From an uncultured Tateyamaria sp. (GTDB taxonomy: Bacteria > Pseudomonadota > Alphaproteobacteria > Rhodobacterales > Rhodobacteraceae), in assembly GCF_947494755.1 (NCBI RefSeq), contig NZ_CANLVZ010000015.1, forward strand, positions 1 to 64,000: a stretch of 64,000 nt of DNA, in the 5' to 3' direction. This document shows positions 38,042 through 47,434 of this stretch, one piece after another. Position 1 is the stretch's first letter, and each line of letters opens with the position of its first letter. The notes under the pieces were generated by a model. It worked only from the letters and a program-made list of their open reading frames with translations, had not been told where the DNA came from and ran no database searches. Both the position numbers and the translations under genes were made by a program.

Positions 38042-38974
38042 TTAATATCCAGCGTCGCGGTCGACGAGATGTAGGAAGCGCTCGTCCGCTTCGCCGCGTC
38101 GGATGTTCTCTGCCACGGTCTTGGCCGAATAGGCCGCGCGGGTTTCCGAGGCAATGTGCGGCGTGACCGTGACCTGTGGATGCGCCCAATAGGGATCATC
38201 GGCGGGCAGTGGTTCAACACGGAACACATCCAGCGTGGCGTGATCAATGTGCCCGGAGTCCAGTGCCGCGCGCAGGGCCGCATCGTCGATCAACGGCCCG
38301 CGTCCGGGGTTCAGAATGCGCGCGCCCTTGGGCATCAACGCAAGCGTGCGCGCATTGATCGTGTTTTCAGTCTCGGGCGTTTTGGGCAACAGCAGCACAC
38401 AGTAATCTGCGCGCGCCAAGGCGGCATCCAATCCTTCGGCACCGGACAGGCAGGTGATCCCGTCGATCTGCTTTTGCGATCTGCTCCACCCGGCCACATC
38501 GAACCCCAATGCGCTGAGTGCCCGTGCGCAGGCCGCCCCCAACTCGCCCAGCCCCAAAACGCTGACCCGTGTGTCAAATGCCAGCGGTGGCGCTTGTGGG
38601 GCCCAGGTGCCCGGGGCGGCCCCGATATGCGCATCCATGCCCAGATGCAGCCGCAGGATGTGCCCTGTGACCCATTCCACCATCCCCTGCGTCAGCGCCG
38701 GATCAACCATGCGGCACAGGGGCAGGCGCAAGGTGGGGTTGCCTACAATCGCCTCAACCCCGGCCCAAAGGTTCAGCACCGCCTTGGCGCGGGTATAGGG
38801 TGTGAAATCCTGCAGCTCGGAGTTCGGGGCGTAGACGATATAGTCGACCTGATCGGGGGTGATATCAGTCGCGATATGGGCGTCGATGCCTGCGGCGGAG
38901 ACGGCGTTGCGCAGGGGTGCTTCATACTCTGCCCACCGATTTTCAGTGGCCGCGAAAAGGACGTTGACGGTCAT
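38042..38974 (-). CDS. ghrA: Glyoxylate/hydroxypyruvate reductase A
   Basis: A 310-residue NAD(P)H-dependent D-2-hydroxyacid dehydrogenase that reduces glyoxylate and hydroxypyruvate. The Rossmann motif is 'VSVLGLGELGAACARALSALGFDVAGWSRSQK'. 'NPGRGPLIDDAALRAAL', 'VFRVEPLPADDPYWAHPQVTVTPHIAS' supply catalytic Arg, Glu and His. The start at 38974 (MTVNVLFAATEN) follows GGAG at 10 nt; a TTG six bases upstream is possible. It lies 30 bp downstream of rodA and could be read through from the rod-shape operon. Confidence 0.92.
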   Translation of the reverse strand: MTVNVLFAATENRWAEYEAPLRNAVSAAGIDAHIATDITPDQVDYIVYAPNSELQDFTPYTRAKAVLNLWAGVEAIVGNPTLRLPLCRMVDPALTQGMVEWVTGHILRLHLGMDAHIGAAPGTWAPQAPPLAFDTRVSVLGLGELGAACARALSALGFDVAGWSRSQKQIDGITCLSGAEGLDAALARADYCVLLLPKTPETENTINARTLALMPKGARILNPGRGPLIDDAALRAALDSGHIDHATLDVFRVEPLPADDPYWAHPQVTVTPHIASETRAAYSAKTVAENIRRGEADERFLHLVDRDAGY

Positions 38975-39004
38975 GGGCAAGGAACTCCGAAAAGGGGGGC
39001 GTGT

Positions 39005-40144
39005 TTAGCGGGGGCGATGCACATGGGCGCTTTGCGCCAGGCCAAAGGCCAGCATCAGGACCAGCATCGCCGACCCACCATAGCTGACCAGCGGCAGCGG
39101 CACCCCAACCACAGGGGCCAGTCCCATGACCATCGACATGTTCACCGCAAAGAACAAAAAGAAGTTGAGCGCGATCCCAAGCGTCAGCAGGGAGGAAAAC
39201 CGATCCTTGTTCGCCAGCGCTGAGGCCACGCAGAACACGATGATCAGCGTATAGAGCGCCAGCAGGGAAAAGGCGCCGATGAACCCGAATTCCTCGGCCA
39301 GTGTGGTAAAGATAAAGTCGGTATGCTTTTCAGGCAGAAAGTTCAGTCGCGATTGCGTGCCTTGCATGAACCCCCGTCCGGTCCACCCCCCGGACCCAAG
39401 CGCAATCTTGGATTGGGTAATGTGATAGCCGGCGCCAAGCGGATCCGAGGACGGGTCCAGAAACGTGTCGATCCGGCGGTATTGATAGTCCTTGAGCAGT
39501 TGCCAGCTTTCGCCCCGTGACTGAAACACGGTAGTCACAAGCCCGACCCCGGCTGCGATAACGGCAGCGAAATAGGCCCAGTGCACTCCGGCCAGAAACA
39601 TCAGCCCGCCCCCCGCAGCCAGCAAAAGAATCGAGGTGCCAAGATCGGGTTGGCGCAGCACAAGGGCCGTCGGAATCAGGATCAGGATGACAGGCAGCAA
39701 CACCCAGATGGGCCGCGATTTGCGATGTATCGGTAGCCAATCGTAGTAGGCGGCAAGCATCAGCACCAGCGTGACTTTCATCAACTCGGACGGTTGCAGA
39801 CGCATGAACCCCAGATCAATCCAGCGCTGCGCCCCCATCCCGACCGAGCCAAAGAACTCGACCGCCAGCAGCAGCGCCAGCGAGGCCAGATAGGCGACAC
39901 TCGCCATGTTGCGCCAGAACCACGCGGGCACCATGGCCACCATCATCATCAATGCGAAACCGACGGCAAACCGCTTCATTTGCGGCTCGGCCCAGGGCGA
40001 GAATGATCCCCCCGCCACGGAGTAGAGCATAAGGAACCCGACGCCCGCCACGGCGCTCAGTAGCACCGCGAGCGGCCAGTTTACGTACAGAATCTTGCGC
40101 AGCCCTGTCGGGACATACTTGGTGTTATACTCAAGATAGCTCAT
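39005..40144 (-). CDS. rodA: Rod shape-determining glycosyltransferase RodA
   Basis: A 379-residue SEDS-family polytopic membrane protein that polymerises lipid II into glycan strands during elongation, paired with PBP2. 'NWPLAVLLSAVAGVGFLMLYSVAGG' opens the protein. 'LPEKHTDFIFTTLAEEFGFIGA' contains the catalytic Asp/Glu region of SEDS proteins, and 'APVVGVPLPLVSYGGSAML' is the C-terminal signature. It is coupled to mrdA by an ATGA overlap. Confidence 0.96.
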   Translation of the reverse strand: MSYLEYNTKYVPTGLRKILYVNWPLAVLLSAVAGVGFLMLYSVAGGSFSPWAEPQMKRFAVGFALMMMVAMVPAWFWRNMASVAYLASLALLLAVEFFGSVGMGAQRWIDLGFMRLQPSELMKVTLVLMLAAYYDWLPIHRKSRPIWVLLPVILILIPTALVLRQPDLGTSILLLAAGGGLMFLAGVHWAYFAAVIAAGVGLVTTVFQSRGESWQLLKDYQYRRIDTFLDPSSDPLGAGYHITQSKIALGSGGWTGRGFMQGTQSRLNFLPEKHTDFIFTTLAEEFGFIGAFSLLALYTLIIVFCVASALANKDRFSSLLTLGIALNFFLFFAVNMSMVMGLAPVVGVPLPLVSYGGSAMLVLMLAFGLAQSAHVHRPR

Positions 40145-42084
40145 GCCTGATCCTTGCCTGTCACATTGGCAAGCGGCTCAATCCCGCGCAGCACGCGCTG
40201 TTGTTCCTTAATGCGATCACGATCCTTGGTTGGATAGGCTTCGAGCGAGGGTTCACCCCCCGAAAGGGCCTGCAAGGTCACATCGCGCGCAATCGGCGCG
40301 GCAGCCTTGGATCCGCCGCCGCCGTGTTCCACCACCACGGCTACCGCGTATTTCGGATTGTCGTAGGGCGCAAAGTTCACAAACAGTGCGTGATCGCGCC
40401 GTTCCCACGGCAGGTCTTCGTTGCGGATCACGCCTGCGCGCCGTTCGGCCGCGGTGATGTTGCGCACCTGACTCGTACCTGTCTTGCCCGCCATGCGCAT
40501 GGCGTCGTCGATGATCCGGCTGCCATAGGCCGTGCCGCGACGGTCGTTGACGACCTCGAACATGGCCCGTCGCATCTTGCGCAGGTTGTTTTCATTCATC
40601 CCCATGCTGACGCCGCCGCCCGAAGGCTGTTCGATCCCGTCGATGGATTTGATCAGGCGCGGGGTCACGGTGTTGCCAGAGGCCAGACGCGCGGCCATGA
40701 CAGCCAGCTGCAAAGGCGAGGCCAGCATGTACCCCTGCCCGATGGAGGCGTTGACTGTGTCCCCGATCACCCAATCCTGTCCGTGTGTGCTGGCCTTCCA
40801 CGCCTTGGTGGGCGTCAGCCCCTGCGCCACGGCAGACATGGGCACATCATGGCGTTCCCCAAGCCCGAACCGGTTGGCCATGGCCGTGATCTTTTCAATG
40901 CCGACCTTCAGGGCGAGGTCGTAATAGTAAACGTCGCAGGATTGCTTGAGCGAGTTTTGCAGATCGACCCAGCCATGCCCCGCCCGTTTCCAGCAGTGGA
41001 ACCGGCGGCCCGCGACCTCAAGGTGCCCCGGGCAATAGACTGTCTCGTCCGGCCCGATCAGCCCTTCCTCAAGGGCTGCCATGGCCGTGATCATCTTGAA
41101 GGTTGAGCCGGGTGGGTAGGTGCCTTGGACCGATTTGGAGGCAAGCGGGCGATACTTGTTTTCGGTCAGCGCGCTGTAATCGGCCGTCGATATGCCGCGC
41201 ACGAACAGGTTGGGATCAAAAGTGGGCGCGGATGCAATCGACAGCAGGTCACCGCTTGTCACATCCATGATCACAGCGGACGCGCTTTCGCCGTTCAGCC
41301 GCGCCTGTACATAGCTTTGCAGCTTGGAATCGATGGTAAGTTGCAGGTCGGATCCGGCGGTGCCTTCGCGTCGGTCAAGTTCACGCATGACACGGCCTGT
41401 GGCATTCACTTCTACCCGTTTGGCCCCGCCCTTGCCGCGCAGCGGCCCTTCGGCTTTCGCCTCGACCCCGACCTTGCCGATCTGAAAGCGGGGGATGCGC
41501 AGCAATTGGTCCGGGTCTTCGAGCTTGTCGAGGTCGTAGTCGCTGACTGGTCCGACATAGCCCAGCACATGCGCATAGTCTGATCCGAACGGGTAGACGC
41601 GGCTGAGGCCTACTTCGGGAGTGACACCCGGCAGGGCAGGCGCGTTGACGCTCACCCGGCTAAGGTCGTCCCATGTGACCTCATCCGCAAAGGTGATCGG
41701 CAGGAACGGGGCCGAGCGTTTCATCTCGGCCATCGCCCGCTCGACCTCGTCCTCGTCGAGGGGGACAATCTTGCCAAGGCGGCTGACGACCTCTTCGACG
41801 TCGCCTGCATCCTCGCGCACAATGACGATCCGATAGCTGGGCACATTGCGCGCCAGCGCAACGCCGTTACGATCAAAGATTTCGCCGCGTGCAGGTGGGA
41901 TAATGCGGATGTTGATCCGGTTTTCCTCGGCCAGCAAGCGGAACTGGTCGGCCTGATCGACTTGCAGGAACTGCATCCGCGCGCCCAATGCCCCAACAAA
42001 GGCCAGTTGCACGCCGCCCAGAATGGCGGCGCGGCGCGAGATCAGTTTGTGGTTGGCCTCAACATCAATGCGGGGACGTTTCAT
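40141..42084 (-). CDS. mrdA: Penicillin-binding protein 2
   Basis: A 647-residue class B transpeptidase that cross-links peptidoglycan with RodA in the elongasome. One N-terminal membrane anchor is followed by the pedestal domain and the transpeptidase domain. The nucleophile motif is 'PPGSTFKM' (SxxK), the second motif 'SCD' in 'QSCDVYYYDLALKVG' and the third KTG in 'MAGKTGTSQV'. The C-terminus is extended past the usual end. ATGA overlaps with mreD upstream and rodA downstream keep the complex in proportion. Confidence 0.96.
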   Translation of the reverse strand: MKRPRIDVEANHKLISRRAAILGGVQLAFVGALGARMQFLQVDQADQFRLLAEENRINIRIIPPARGEIFDRNGVALARNVPSYRIVIVREDAGDVEEVVSRLGKIVPLDEDEVERAMAEMKRSAPFLPITFADEVTWDDLSRVSVNAPALPGVTPEVGLSRVYPFGSDYAHVLGYVGPVSDYDLDKLEDPDQLLRIPRFQIGKVGVEAKAEGPLRGKGGAKRVEVNATGRVMRELDRREGTAGSDLQLTIDSKLQSYVQARLNGESASAVIMDVTSGDLLSIASAPTFDPNLFVRGISTADYSALTENKYRPLASKSVQGTYPPGSTFKMITAMAALEEGLIGPDETVYCPGHLEVAGRRFHCWKRAGHGWVDLQNSLKQSCDVYYYDLALKVGIEKITAMANRFGLGERHDVPMSAVAQGLTPTKAWKASTHGQDWVIGDTVNASIGQGYMLASPLQLAVMAARLASGNTVTPRLIKSIDGIEQPSGGGVSMGMNENNLRKMRRAMFEVVNDRRGTAYGSRIIDDAMRMAGKTGTSQVRNITAAERRAGVIRNEDLPWERRDHALFVNFAPYDNPKYAVAVVVEHGGGGSKAAAPIARDVTLQALSGGEPSLEAYPTKDRDRIKEQQRVLRGIEPLANVTGKDQA

Positions 42085-42620
42085 GAGCGCACCCCCTGGC
42101 CACCGACATCATTGGGCGTGGCCTTGCGCACCCCCATCACCAGATGTGTGATTGCAACAACCAGCGGATAGGCCATTACCGTCACCGCGGTCTGGATCAC
42201 GTCCAGTCCGAAGGGTGGGACATTGACCAACAAGATTGCGAGGATGATCCGATAGGCAAGGCCCACCCCCACAATCCACGCTGCCACCGATACCATCTCG
42301 GCGGCAAAGGTTGAATCGCGCAGGGCCCGCGATTGCAGTTTGACCTGTTCACAGGCGATCAGGGCCAGCAGCGCCCACAGCCCCGGCGGACGCTGCAACA
42401 GCAGATCGGCCAGCAGGAAGGCCAGCGCCAGCAAGACCGTCGGCACATATTCGGGACGCCGCACCGACCATGCCAGCGCAAAGGCCAACAGCAGGTCGGG
42501 CCAGATCAACCCACCAGCGGAGGTCTGCAAAGGCAGCAGATGAAAGAACAGGATCGACAGCACCAGAGCCGCAAAGGCCGCGCGCATTGTCCACAGGCGA
42601 GAGGGGGCGAGGTCGCTCAT
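42081..42620 (-). CDS. mreD: Rod shape-determining protein MreD
   Basis: A 179-residue membrane protein with five or six helices and the MreD layout, beginning 'WTMRAAFAALVLSILFFHLLPL' with 'WPDLLLAFALAWSVRRPEY'. It links MreC to the inner-membrane elongasome. It is coupled by ATGA overlaps to mreC upstream and mrdA downstream. The family is poorly conserved in sequence, so gene order is strong support. Confidence 0.92.
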   Translation of the reverse strand: MSDLAPSRLWTMRAAFAALVLSILFFHLLPLQTSAGGLIWPDLLLAFALAWSVRRPEYVPTVLLALAFLLADLLLQRPPGLWALLALIACEQVKLQSRALRDSTFAAEMVSVAAWIVGVGLAYRIILAILLVNVPPFGLDVIQTAVTVMAYPLVVAITHLVMGVRKATPNDVGGQGVRS

Positions 42621-43501
42621 TCCGCCACCTCCGGTGCCAGCAAAGCGGCAGGTTGCAGCACGTCGTTGGTGTCCGACACCGGCTCGTTCCCGTAATGGCG
42701 CAGCACCCGCAGAAATTCGAGCCTTTCGTAGTCTGCCGCTAGTCGCACACGCAGGCGCCCACCCGGATCAGCGGCGACTTGGCCAATCAGCAACCCGGCG
42801 GGAAAGACCCCCCCATCACCGCTGGTCACCACCCGGTCGCCGGGGCGCACAAGTTCGCGGTTTTCCAAGAAATCCAGCGGCGGCGCAGCAGAGTTGTCGC
42901 CCGCCACAATCGCTTTCTGCCCGGAAGGCTGAATGATCGCAGGAATACGGCTGGACGCATCGGTTGCAAGGATCACCCGCGCCGTGTTCTGCGCCACCCC
43001 CGAAATACGACCGACAAGGCCGATCCCGTCCATGGTCGCCCAGCCTTCGACAATCCCGTCGCGTGCGCCGACGTTCAGCAGGACCGACTGACGGAATGGC
43101 GATCCGGAATCGGCCAGCACAACGCCGGTGATATAGGTGAGACGCGGATCGAGCCGGACATTGTTCAGATCAAGCAGCCGGGCGTTTTCCTGTTCAAGTT
43201 GCAGTGCGGCCTCTTTCCACGCCTGCATCTGGCGCAATTCACGGCGCAGCTCGGTGTTTTGCTCCGCTATCCGTCGATAGCTTTGGAAATCGCGGGCCAG
43301 ATTGATGGTGCCGGTGATCGGTGCCATCGCCCAGTCCATATTGGGCACGATGGTGTCCGTCACCTGGGCGCGGAACCGCTCGACCCGAGGGCTGTCAATG
43401 CGCCAGAGCAGGAAGATACCGGCCAGCACCAACACCAGCACAGCCAGAACAAGCCGCCTGAGCGGGCCTGCATAATCGACTTGTGCGCGGTCCTTGGCCA
43501 A
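42617..43501 (-). CDS. mreC: Rod shape-determining protein MreC
   Basis: A 294-residue periplasmic scaffold anchored by one N-terminal helix ('LVLAVLVLVLAGIFLLWRI'), then a coiled coil ('YRRIAEQNTELRRELRQMQAWKEAALQLEQENARL') and beta-rich MreC core ('VVLADSGSPFRQSVLLNVGARDGI', 'VTSGDGGVFPAGLLIG'). The start is TTG at 43501 with GAGG about 10 nt upstream. It follows mreB by 94 bp on the same strand. Confidence 0.94.
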   Translation of the reverse strand: MAKDRAQVDYAGPLRRLVLAVLVLVLAGIFLLWRIDSPRVERFRAQVTDTIVPNMDWAMAPITGTINLARDFQSYRRIAEQNTELRRELRQMQAWKEAALQLEQENARLLDLNNVRLDPRLTYITGVVLADSGSPFRQSVLLNVGARDGIVEGWATMDGIGLVGRISGVAQNTARVILATDASSRIPAIIQPSGQKAIVAGDNSAAPPLDFLENRELVRPGDRVVTSGDGGVFPAGLLIGQVAADPGGRLRVRLAADYERLEFLRVLRHYGNEPVSDTNDVLQPAALLAPEVAE

Positions 43502-43595
43502 GGCGGCTTCACCTCACTTTGGGTCACGTTGCGGGATGGTCCGACATTTGCCCCTGCGGGGCAAGTCAACACTTTGTTCCGGGGATCAGGCGGGC

Positions 43596-44651
<1,056 letters not shown>

Positions 44652-44914
44652 CTAGCCCGCGCCTGACCTCAACAAGATCCGGCCCAAAATGAAATTGGGT
44701 CCGCGACTCGATATGAGGCGCAGACCGACCGCCTTATAGGCCCGCCTGTGCAGGGGCGAAAGGCCCCAATCGGCGTGAAAGTGGCGAGGTTTTGCCGCAT
44801 GTCGCAAGGATGTGAAAAAACTTTCGGACCACTTCGAATAAAATTCAGACACGAGTTGTTAATCAGGTTCGGATCGCGCCGTGGTCGCGGCGTTTGGATT
44901 TTTCGGAGGATGAT

Positions 44915-45508
44915 ATGTTTTTCAAGCAGATTGCAGCAGTGGGGCTCGGTCTTGCGCTGAGTGTGAGTGTCGCGCAGGCCGACACCTGGACGCTGGACGG
45001 AGCCGCCTCGAACCTCGCTTTTGGCTCGATCAAGTTCAATGACACGGGCGAGGTCCACAGCTTTGGATCCGTGGACGGCACTGTCGCCGAAGATGGGACC
45101 GTGACGCTTGGCATCGATCTGTCATCGGTCGAGACGAATATCGACATCCGTAACGAACGCATGATCGAACATGTGTTCAAGAACGCGCCCCGCGCCGCGA
45201 TTTCTGCGCAGATCGACATGACGGCGCTGGATGCTATGCCTGTGGGCGACAGCACGGTGATGGAGGTTGAAGGCACGCTCGAGTTGCTTGGCACCGAGAT
45301 CCCGCTTTATGGCGATATGTTCGTGATGCGCCTGACGGAGGACAAGGTAATGGTCACAACCGACAGCATGATGTTCCTGTCGACGGCCGATGCCGGGATC
45401 GAGGCGGGCGTGGACAAGTTGATGGAATTGGCGAGCCTGCCCAACATCGTGCGCACCGTGCCTGTGACCTTGCGTCTGATGTTTGATGCGGACGGCACCA
45501 GCGGCTGA
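44915..45508 (+). CDS. YceI family periplasmic lipid-binding-like protein
   Basis: A 197-residue secreted protein with a signal peptide cleaved near 'VSVAQA-DTW'. The mature part is the YceI lipocalin-like beta barrel ('WTLDGAASNLAFGSIKFN', 'GSVDGTVAEDGTVTLGIDLSSVETNIDIRNERM'), which binds isoprenoids in relatives. 'MDFSEDD' upstream is not part of the gene; the start at 44915 follows CGGAGGA. Its 3' side has a 19-nt palindrome shared with other intergenic regions. The physiological ligand is unknown. Confidence 0.88.
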   Translation: MFFKQIAAVGLGLALSVSVAQADTWTLDGAASNLAFGSIKFNDTGEVHSFGSVDGTVAEDGTVTLGIDLSSVETNIDIRNERMIEHVFKNAPRAAISAQIDMTALDAMPVGDSTVMEVEGTLELLGTEIPLYGDMFVMRLTEDKVMVTTDSMMFLSTADAGIEAGVDKLMELASLPNIVRTVPVTLRLMFDADGTSG

Positions 45509-45518
45509 GGCTGGGCCG

Positions 45519-45537
45519 GGCGGACGACACGTCCGCC
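45519..45537. repeat. 19-nt palindrome, copy A
   Basis: The minus strand reads GGCGGACGTGTCGTCCGCC, a perfect 7-bp stem with loop GTGTC, preceded by CGTAA. It lies between the convergent ends of yceI and leuA and may act as a terminator. A copy at 54840 differs by a compensatory pair. Confidence 0.7.
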
Positions 45538-45577
45538 TTACGGGATGTCAAGCGGGCTGTTGCGCCCGCCTGTGTCG

Positions 45578-47134
45578 TCAGCTGACGTCCTTGTAGCTGA
45601 TTTCGGCCTTGTCGCTGCCGGATTTTTCGCGCCGGACCAGCAGGCGATTGAGCGCGTGCACATAAGCCCGCGCCGAGGCCACGACGGTGTCCGTGTCGGC
45701 AGATTGGCCGGTCACGATCCGCCCATCTTCCTCCATCCGCACCGATACGGTGGCTTGGGCGTCGGTGCCTTCGGTTACGGCGTGCACTTGATAAAGCTGC
45801 AGCCGTGCTTCGTGCGGGAACAGCGCCTTGACCGCGTTGAAGGTTGCATCGACCGGCCCGTCGCCCGTCTGTGTCGTCATCTGCCGCTCGCCATTGATCG
45901 TCATCACGAGGTCAGCGACTTGTGGGCCGTCCGTGCCGCAGCGCACGGCCAGTTTTTCGATCTTGAGCCGTTCGTCTTCGGGGTCGGTGCTGGTGCGCAT
46001 AAGCGCGATCAGATCGTCGTCAAAGATTTCCTTTTTGCGGTCGGCGAGCGCCTTGAAGCGGACAAACACGTCCTTTAGTTGGTTATCGCCCACTTCAAAG
46101 CCCAACTGTTCCAGCTTGTCGCGCAAGGCGGCACGGCCCGAATGCTTGCCCATCACGAGGTTGGTGGCCGACAGGCCCACATCCTCGGGGCGCATGATCT
46201 CGAAGGTCTCGGCGTTCTTGAGCATCCCGTCCTGGTGGATGCCGGATTCGTGGGCGAAGGCGTTCTTGCCCACGATGGCCTTGTTGAACTGCACCGGAAA
46301 GCCGCTGACGGTCGCAACACGGCGCGAGATATTCATGATCTTGGTCGAGTCGATGCCCGTTTGATAAGGCATGATGTCGTTGCGTACCTTCAGCGCCATC
46401 ACGACCTCTTCCAAGGCCGTGTTGCCTGCGCGTTCACCAAGCCCGTTGATGGTGCATTCGATCTGGCGCGCACCGGCCTCGACGGCGGCGAGGCTGTTGG
46501 CGGTCGCCATGCCGAGGTCGTTGTGGCAGTGGGTGGCAAAGATGATCTCGTCCGCGCCGGGCACGTTTTCCAGCAGCTTTCGAATCAAATCCGCGCTTTC
46601 GCGTGGGGCAGTGTAGCCGACCGTGTCGGGGATGTTGATCGTGGTCGCCCCCGCCTTGATCGCGATTTCGACCACCCGGTAGAGGTAGTCGAGTTCGGTG
46701 CGGGTCGCATCCATCGGCGACCACTGCACATTGTCGCAGAGGTTCCGCGCGTGGGTGACGGTCTGTTCGATCCGCTCGGCCATTTCATCCATGCTGAGGT
46801 TGGGGATGGCGCGGTGCAGCGGCGAGGTACCGATGAAAGTGTGGATGCGTGGTTGGCGGGCATGTTTGACCGCCTCAAAGCAGCGGTCGATGTCGCCGAT
46901 CTGGGCGCGGGCCAGCCCGCAGATCACCGAATTGGTCGCGTTTTTGGCGATGTCCGAGACAGCGTTGAAATCCCCCTCAGAGGCGATGGGAAACCCGGCC
47001 TCGATGATGTCGACGCCCATATCATCGAGCAGGCTCGCGATTTCGAGCTTTTCGGTGTGGGTCATCGTGGCACCCGGGGACTGTTCGCCGTCGCGGAGCG
47101 TTGTGTCGAAAATTACGACTTTATCTTGTGTCAT
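45578..47134 (-). CDS. leuA: 2-isopropylmalate synthase
   Basis: A 518-residue first committed enzyme of leucine synthesis, joining acetyl-CoA and 2-oxoisovalerate. The TIM-barrel domain has 'IFDTTLRDGEQSPGATMT', 'THCHNDLGMATANSLAAVEAGA' (metal ligands) and 'VGKNAFAHESGIHQDGML'. A C-terminal LeuA allosteric domain binds leucine for feedback inhibition. The start at 47134 follows AGAG. Upstream is a leucine-rich leader peptide and a 10-bp hairpin, which indicate control by leucine supply in addition to feedback. Confidence 0.97.
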   Translation of the reverse strand: MTQDKVVIFDTTLRDGEQSPGATMTHTEKLEIASLLDDMGVDIIEAGFPIASEGDFNAVSDIAKNATNSVICGLARAQIGDIDRCFEAVKHARQPRIHTFIGTSPLHRAIPNLSMDEMAERIEQTVTHARNLCDNVQWSPMDATRTELDYLYRVVEIAIKAGATTINIPDTVGYTAPRESADLIRKLLENVPGADEIIFATHCHNDLGMATANSLAAVEAGARQIECTINGLGERAGNTALEEVVMALKVRNDIMPYQTGIDSTKIMNISRRVATVSGFPVQFNKAIVGKNAFAHESGIHQDGMLKNAETFEIMRPEDVGLSATNLVMGKHSGRAALRDKLEQLGFEVGDNQLKDVFVRFKALADRKKEIFDDDLIALMRTSTDPEDERLKIEKLAVRCGTDGPQVADLVMTINGERQMTTQTGDGPVDATFNAVKALFPHEARLQLYQVHAVTEGTDAQATVSVRMEEDGRIVTGQSADTDTVVASARAYVHALNRLLVRREKSGSDKAEISYKDVS

Positions 47135-47184
47135 GGTGGTATCTCTTTTGATCTGATCCTGAAGCCTTTTGACGCGCGAGCGAT

Positions 47185-47221
47185 CCTCTGAGCGGGCGCG
47201 CCGACGGGCTGCGCTCAGAGG
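47185..47221 (-). promoter_or_regulatory. leuA leader hairpin
   Basis: A perfect 10-bp stem, CCTCTGAGCG (minus, 47221-47212) with CGCTCAGAGG (47194-47185), has a 17-nt loop. The 5' arm covers the end of the leader peptide gene: the final Leu codon and the UGA. The four tandem Leu codons lie 6-17 nt upstream. No long U-tract follows, so it may work with Rho, by an alternative stem, or on translation of leuA. Confidence 0.65.
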
Positions 47222-47295
47222 CGAATTAGGAGCAGTAGGCCACGCGAAATAGCACCGGAAAGATGCAGCGTTTGGATATGCGAGGCTCGTGTCAT
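47215..47295 (-). CDS. leuA leader peptide (LeuL-type)
   Basis: A complete 27-codon frame encodes 26 residues: it opens MTRASHIQTLHL, continues SGAISRG and ends LLLLIRL-stop. Seven of 26 residues are Leu, with four tandem Leu codons CTA CTG CTC CTA at 47238-47227. It is 80 bp upstream of leuA and overlaps the 5' arm of a strong hairpin. A TATAAT box 7 nt before the ATG implies a leaderless transcript, as in the trp leader of Sinorhizobium. No Shine-Dalgarno is present, consistent with that. Ribosome stalling at the Leu codons when leucyl-tRNA is short would alter leader folding. Confidence 0.75.
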   Translation of the reverse strand: MTRASHIQTLHLSGAISRGLLLLIRL

Positions 47296-47302
47296 GGCCC
47301 TA

Positions 47303-47330
47303 ATTATATCGCGGCTGTCTCAAATGGGAA
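47303..47330 (-). promoter_or_regulatory. leuA promoter
   Basis: A perfect TATAAT (47308-47303, minus) is preceded at 16 nt by TTCCCA (47330-47325), a four of six match to TTGACA. Transcription would begin 7-8 nt downstream, at or one base before the A of the leader peptide ATG. Confidence 0.65.
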
Positions 47331-47363
47331 GACTGAAATACGAGCGTTGAGGCGCGTGGCTGT

Positions 47364-47387
47364 CCGGCCCTCCGGGGGCGGTTTTTT
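47364..47387 (+). terminator. Terminator-like hairpin in the divergent leuA/SDR region
   Basis: On the + strand CCGGCCC (47364-47370) pairs with GGGGCGG (47375-47381) with one mismatch and is followed by TTTTTT (47382-47387). No + strand gene precedes it. It would end a short transcript antisense to the leuA leader or act as a leader terminator for the SDR gene. Confidence 0.5.
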
Positions 47388-47434
47388 GGCGAAATGAAGT
47401 TGATGGATCGTGAATGCCATCTAGTTTGGCTTTG

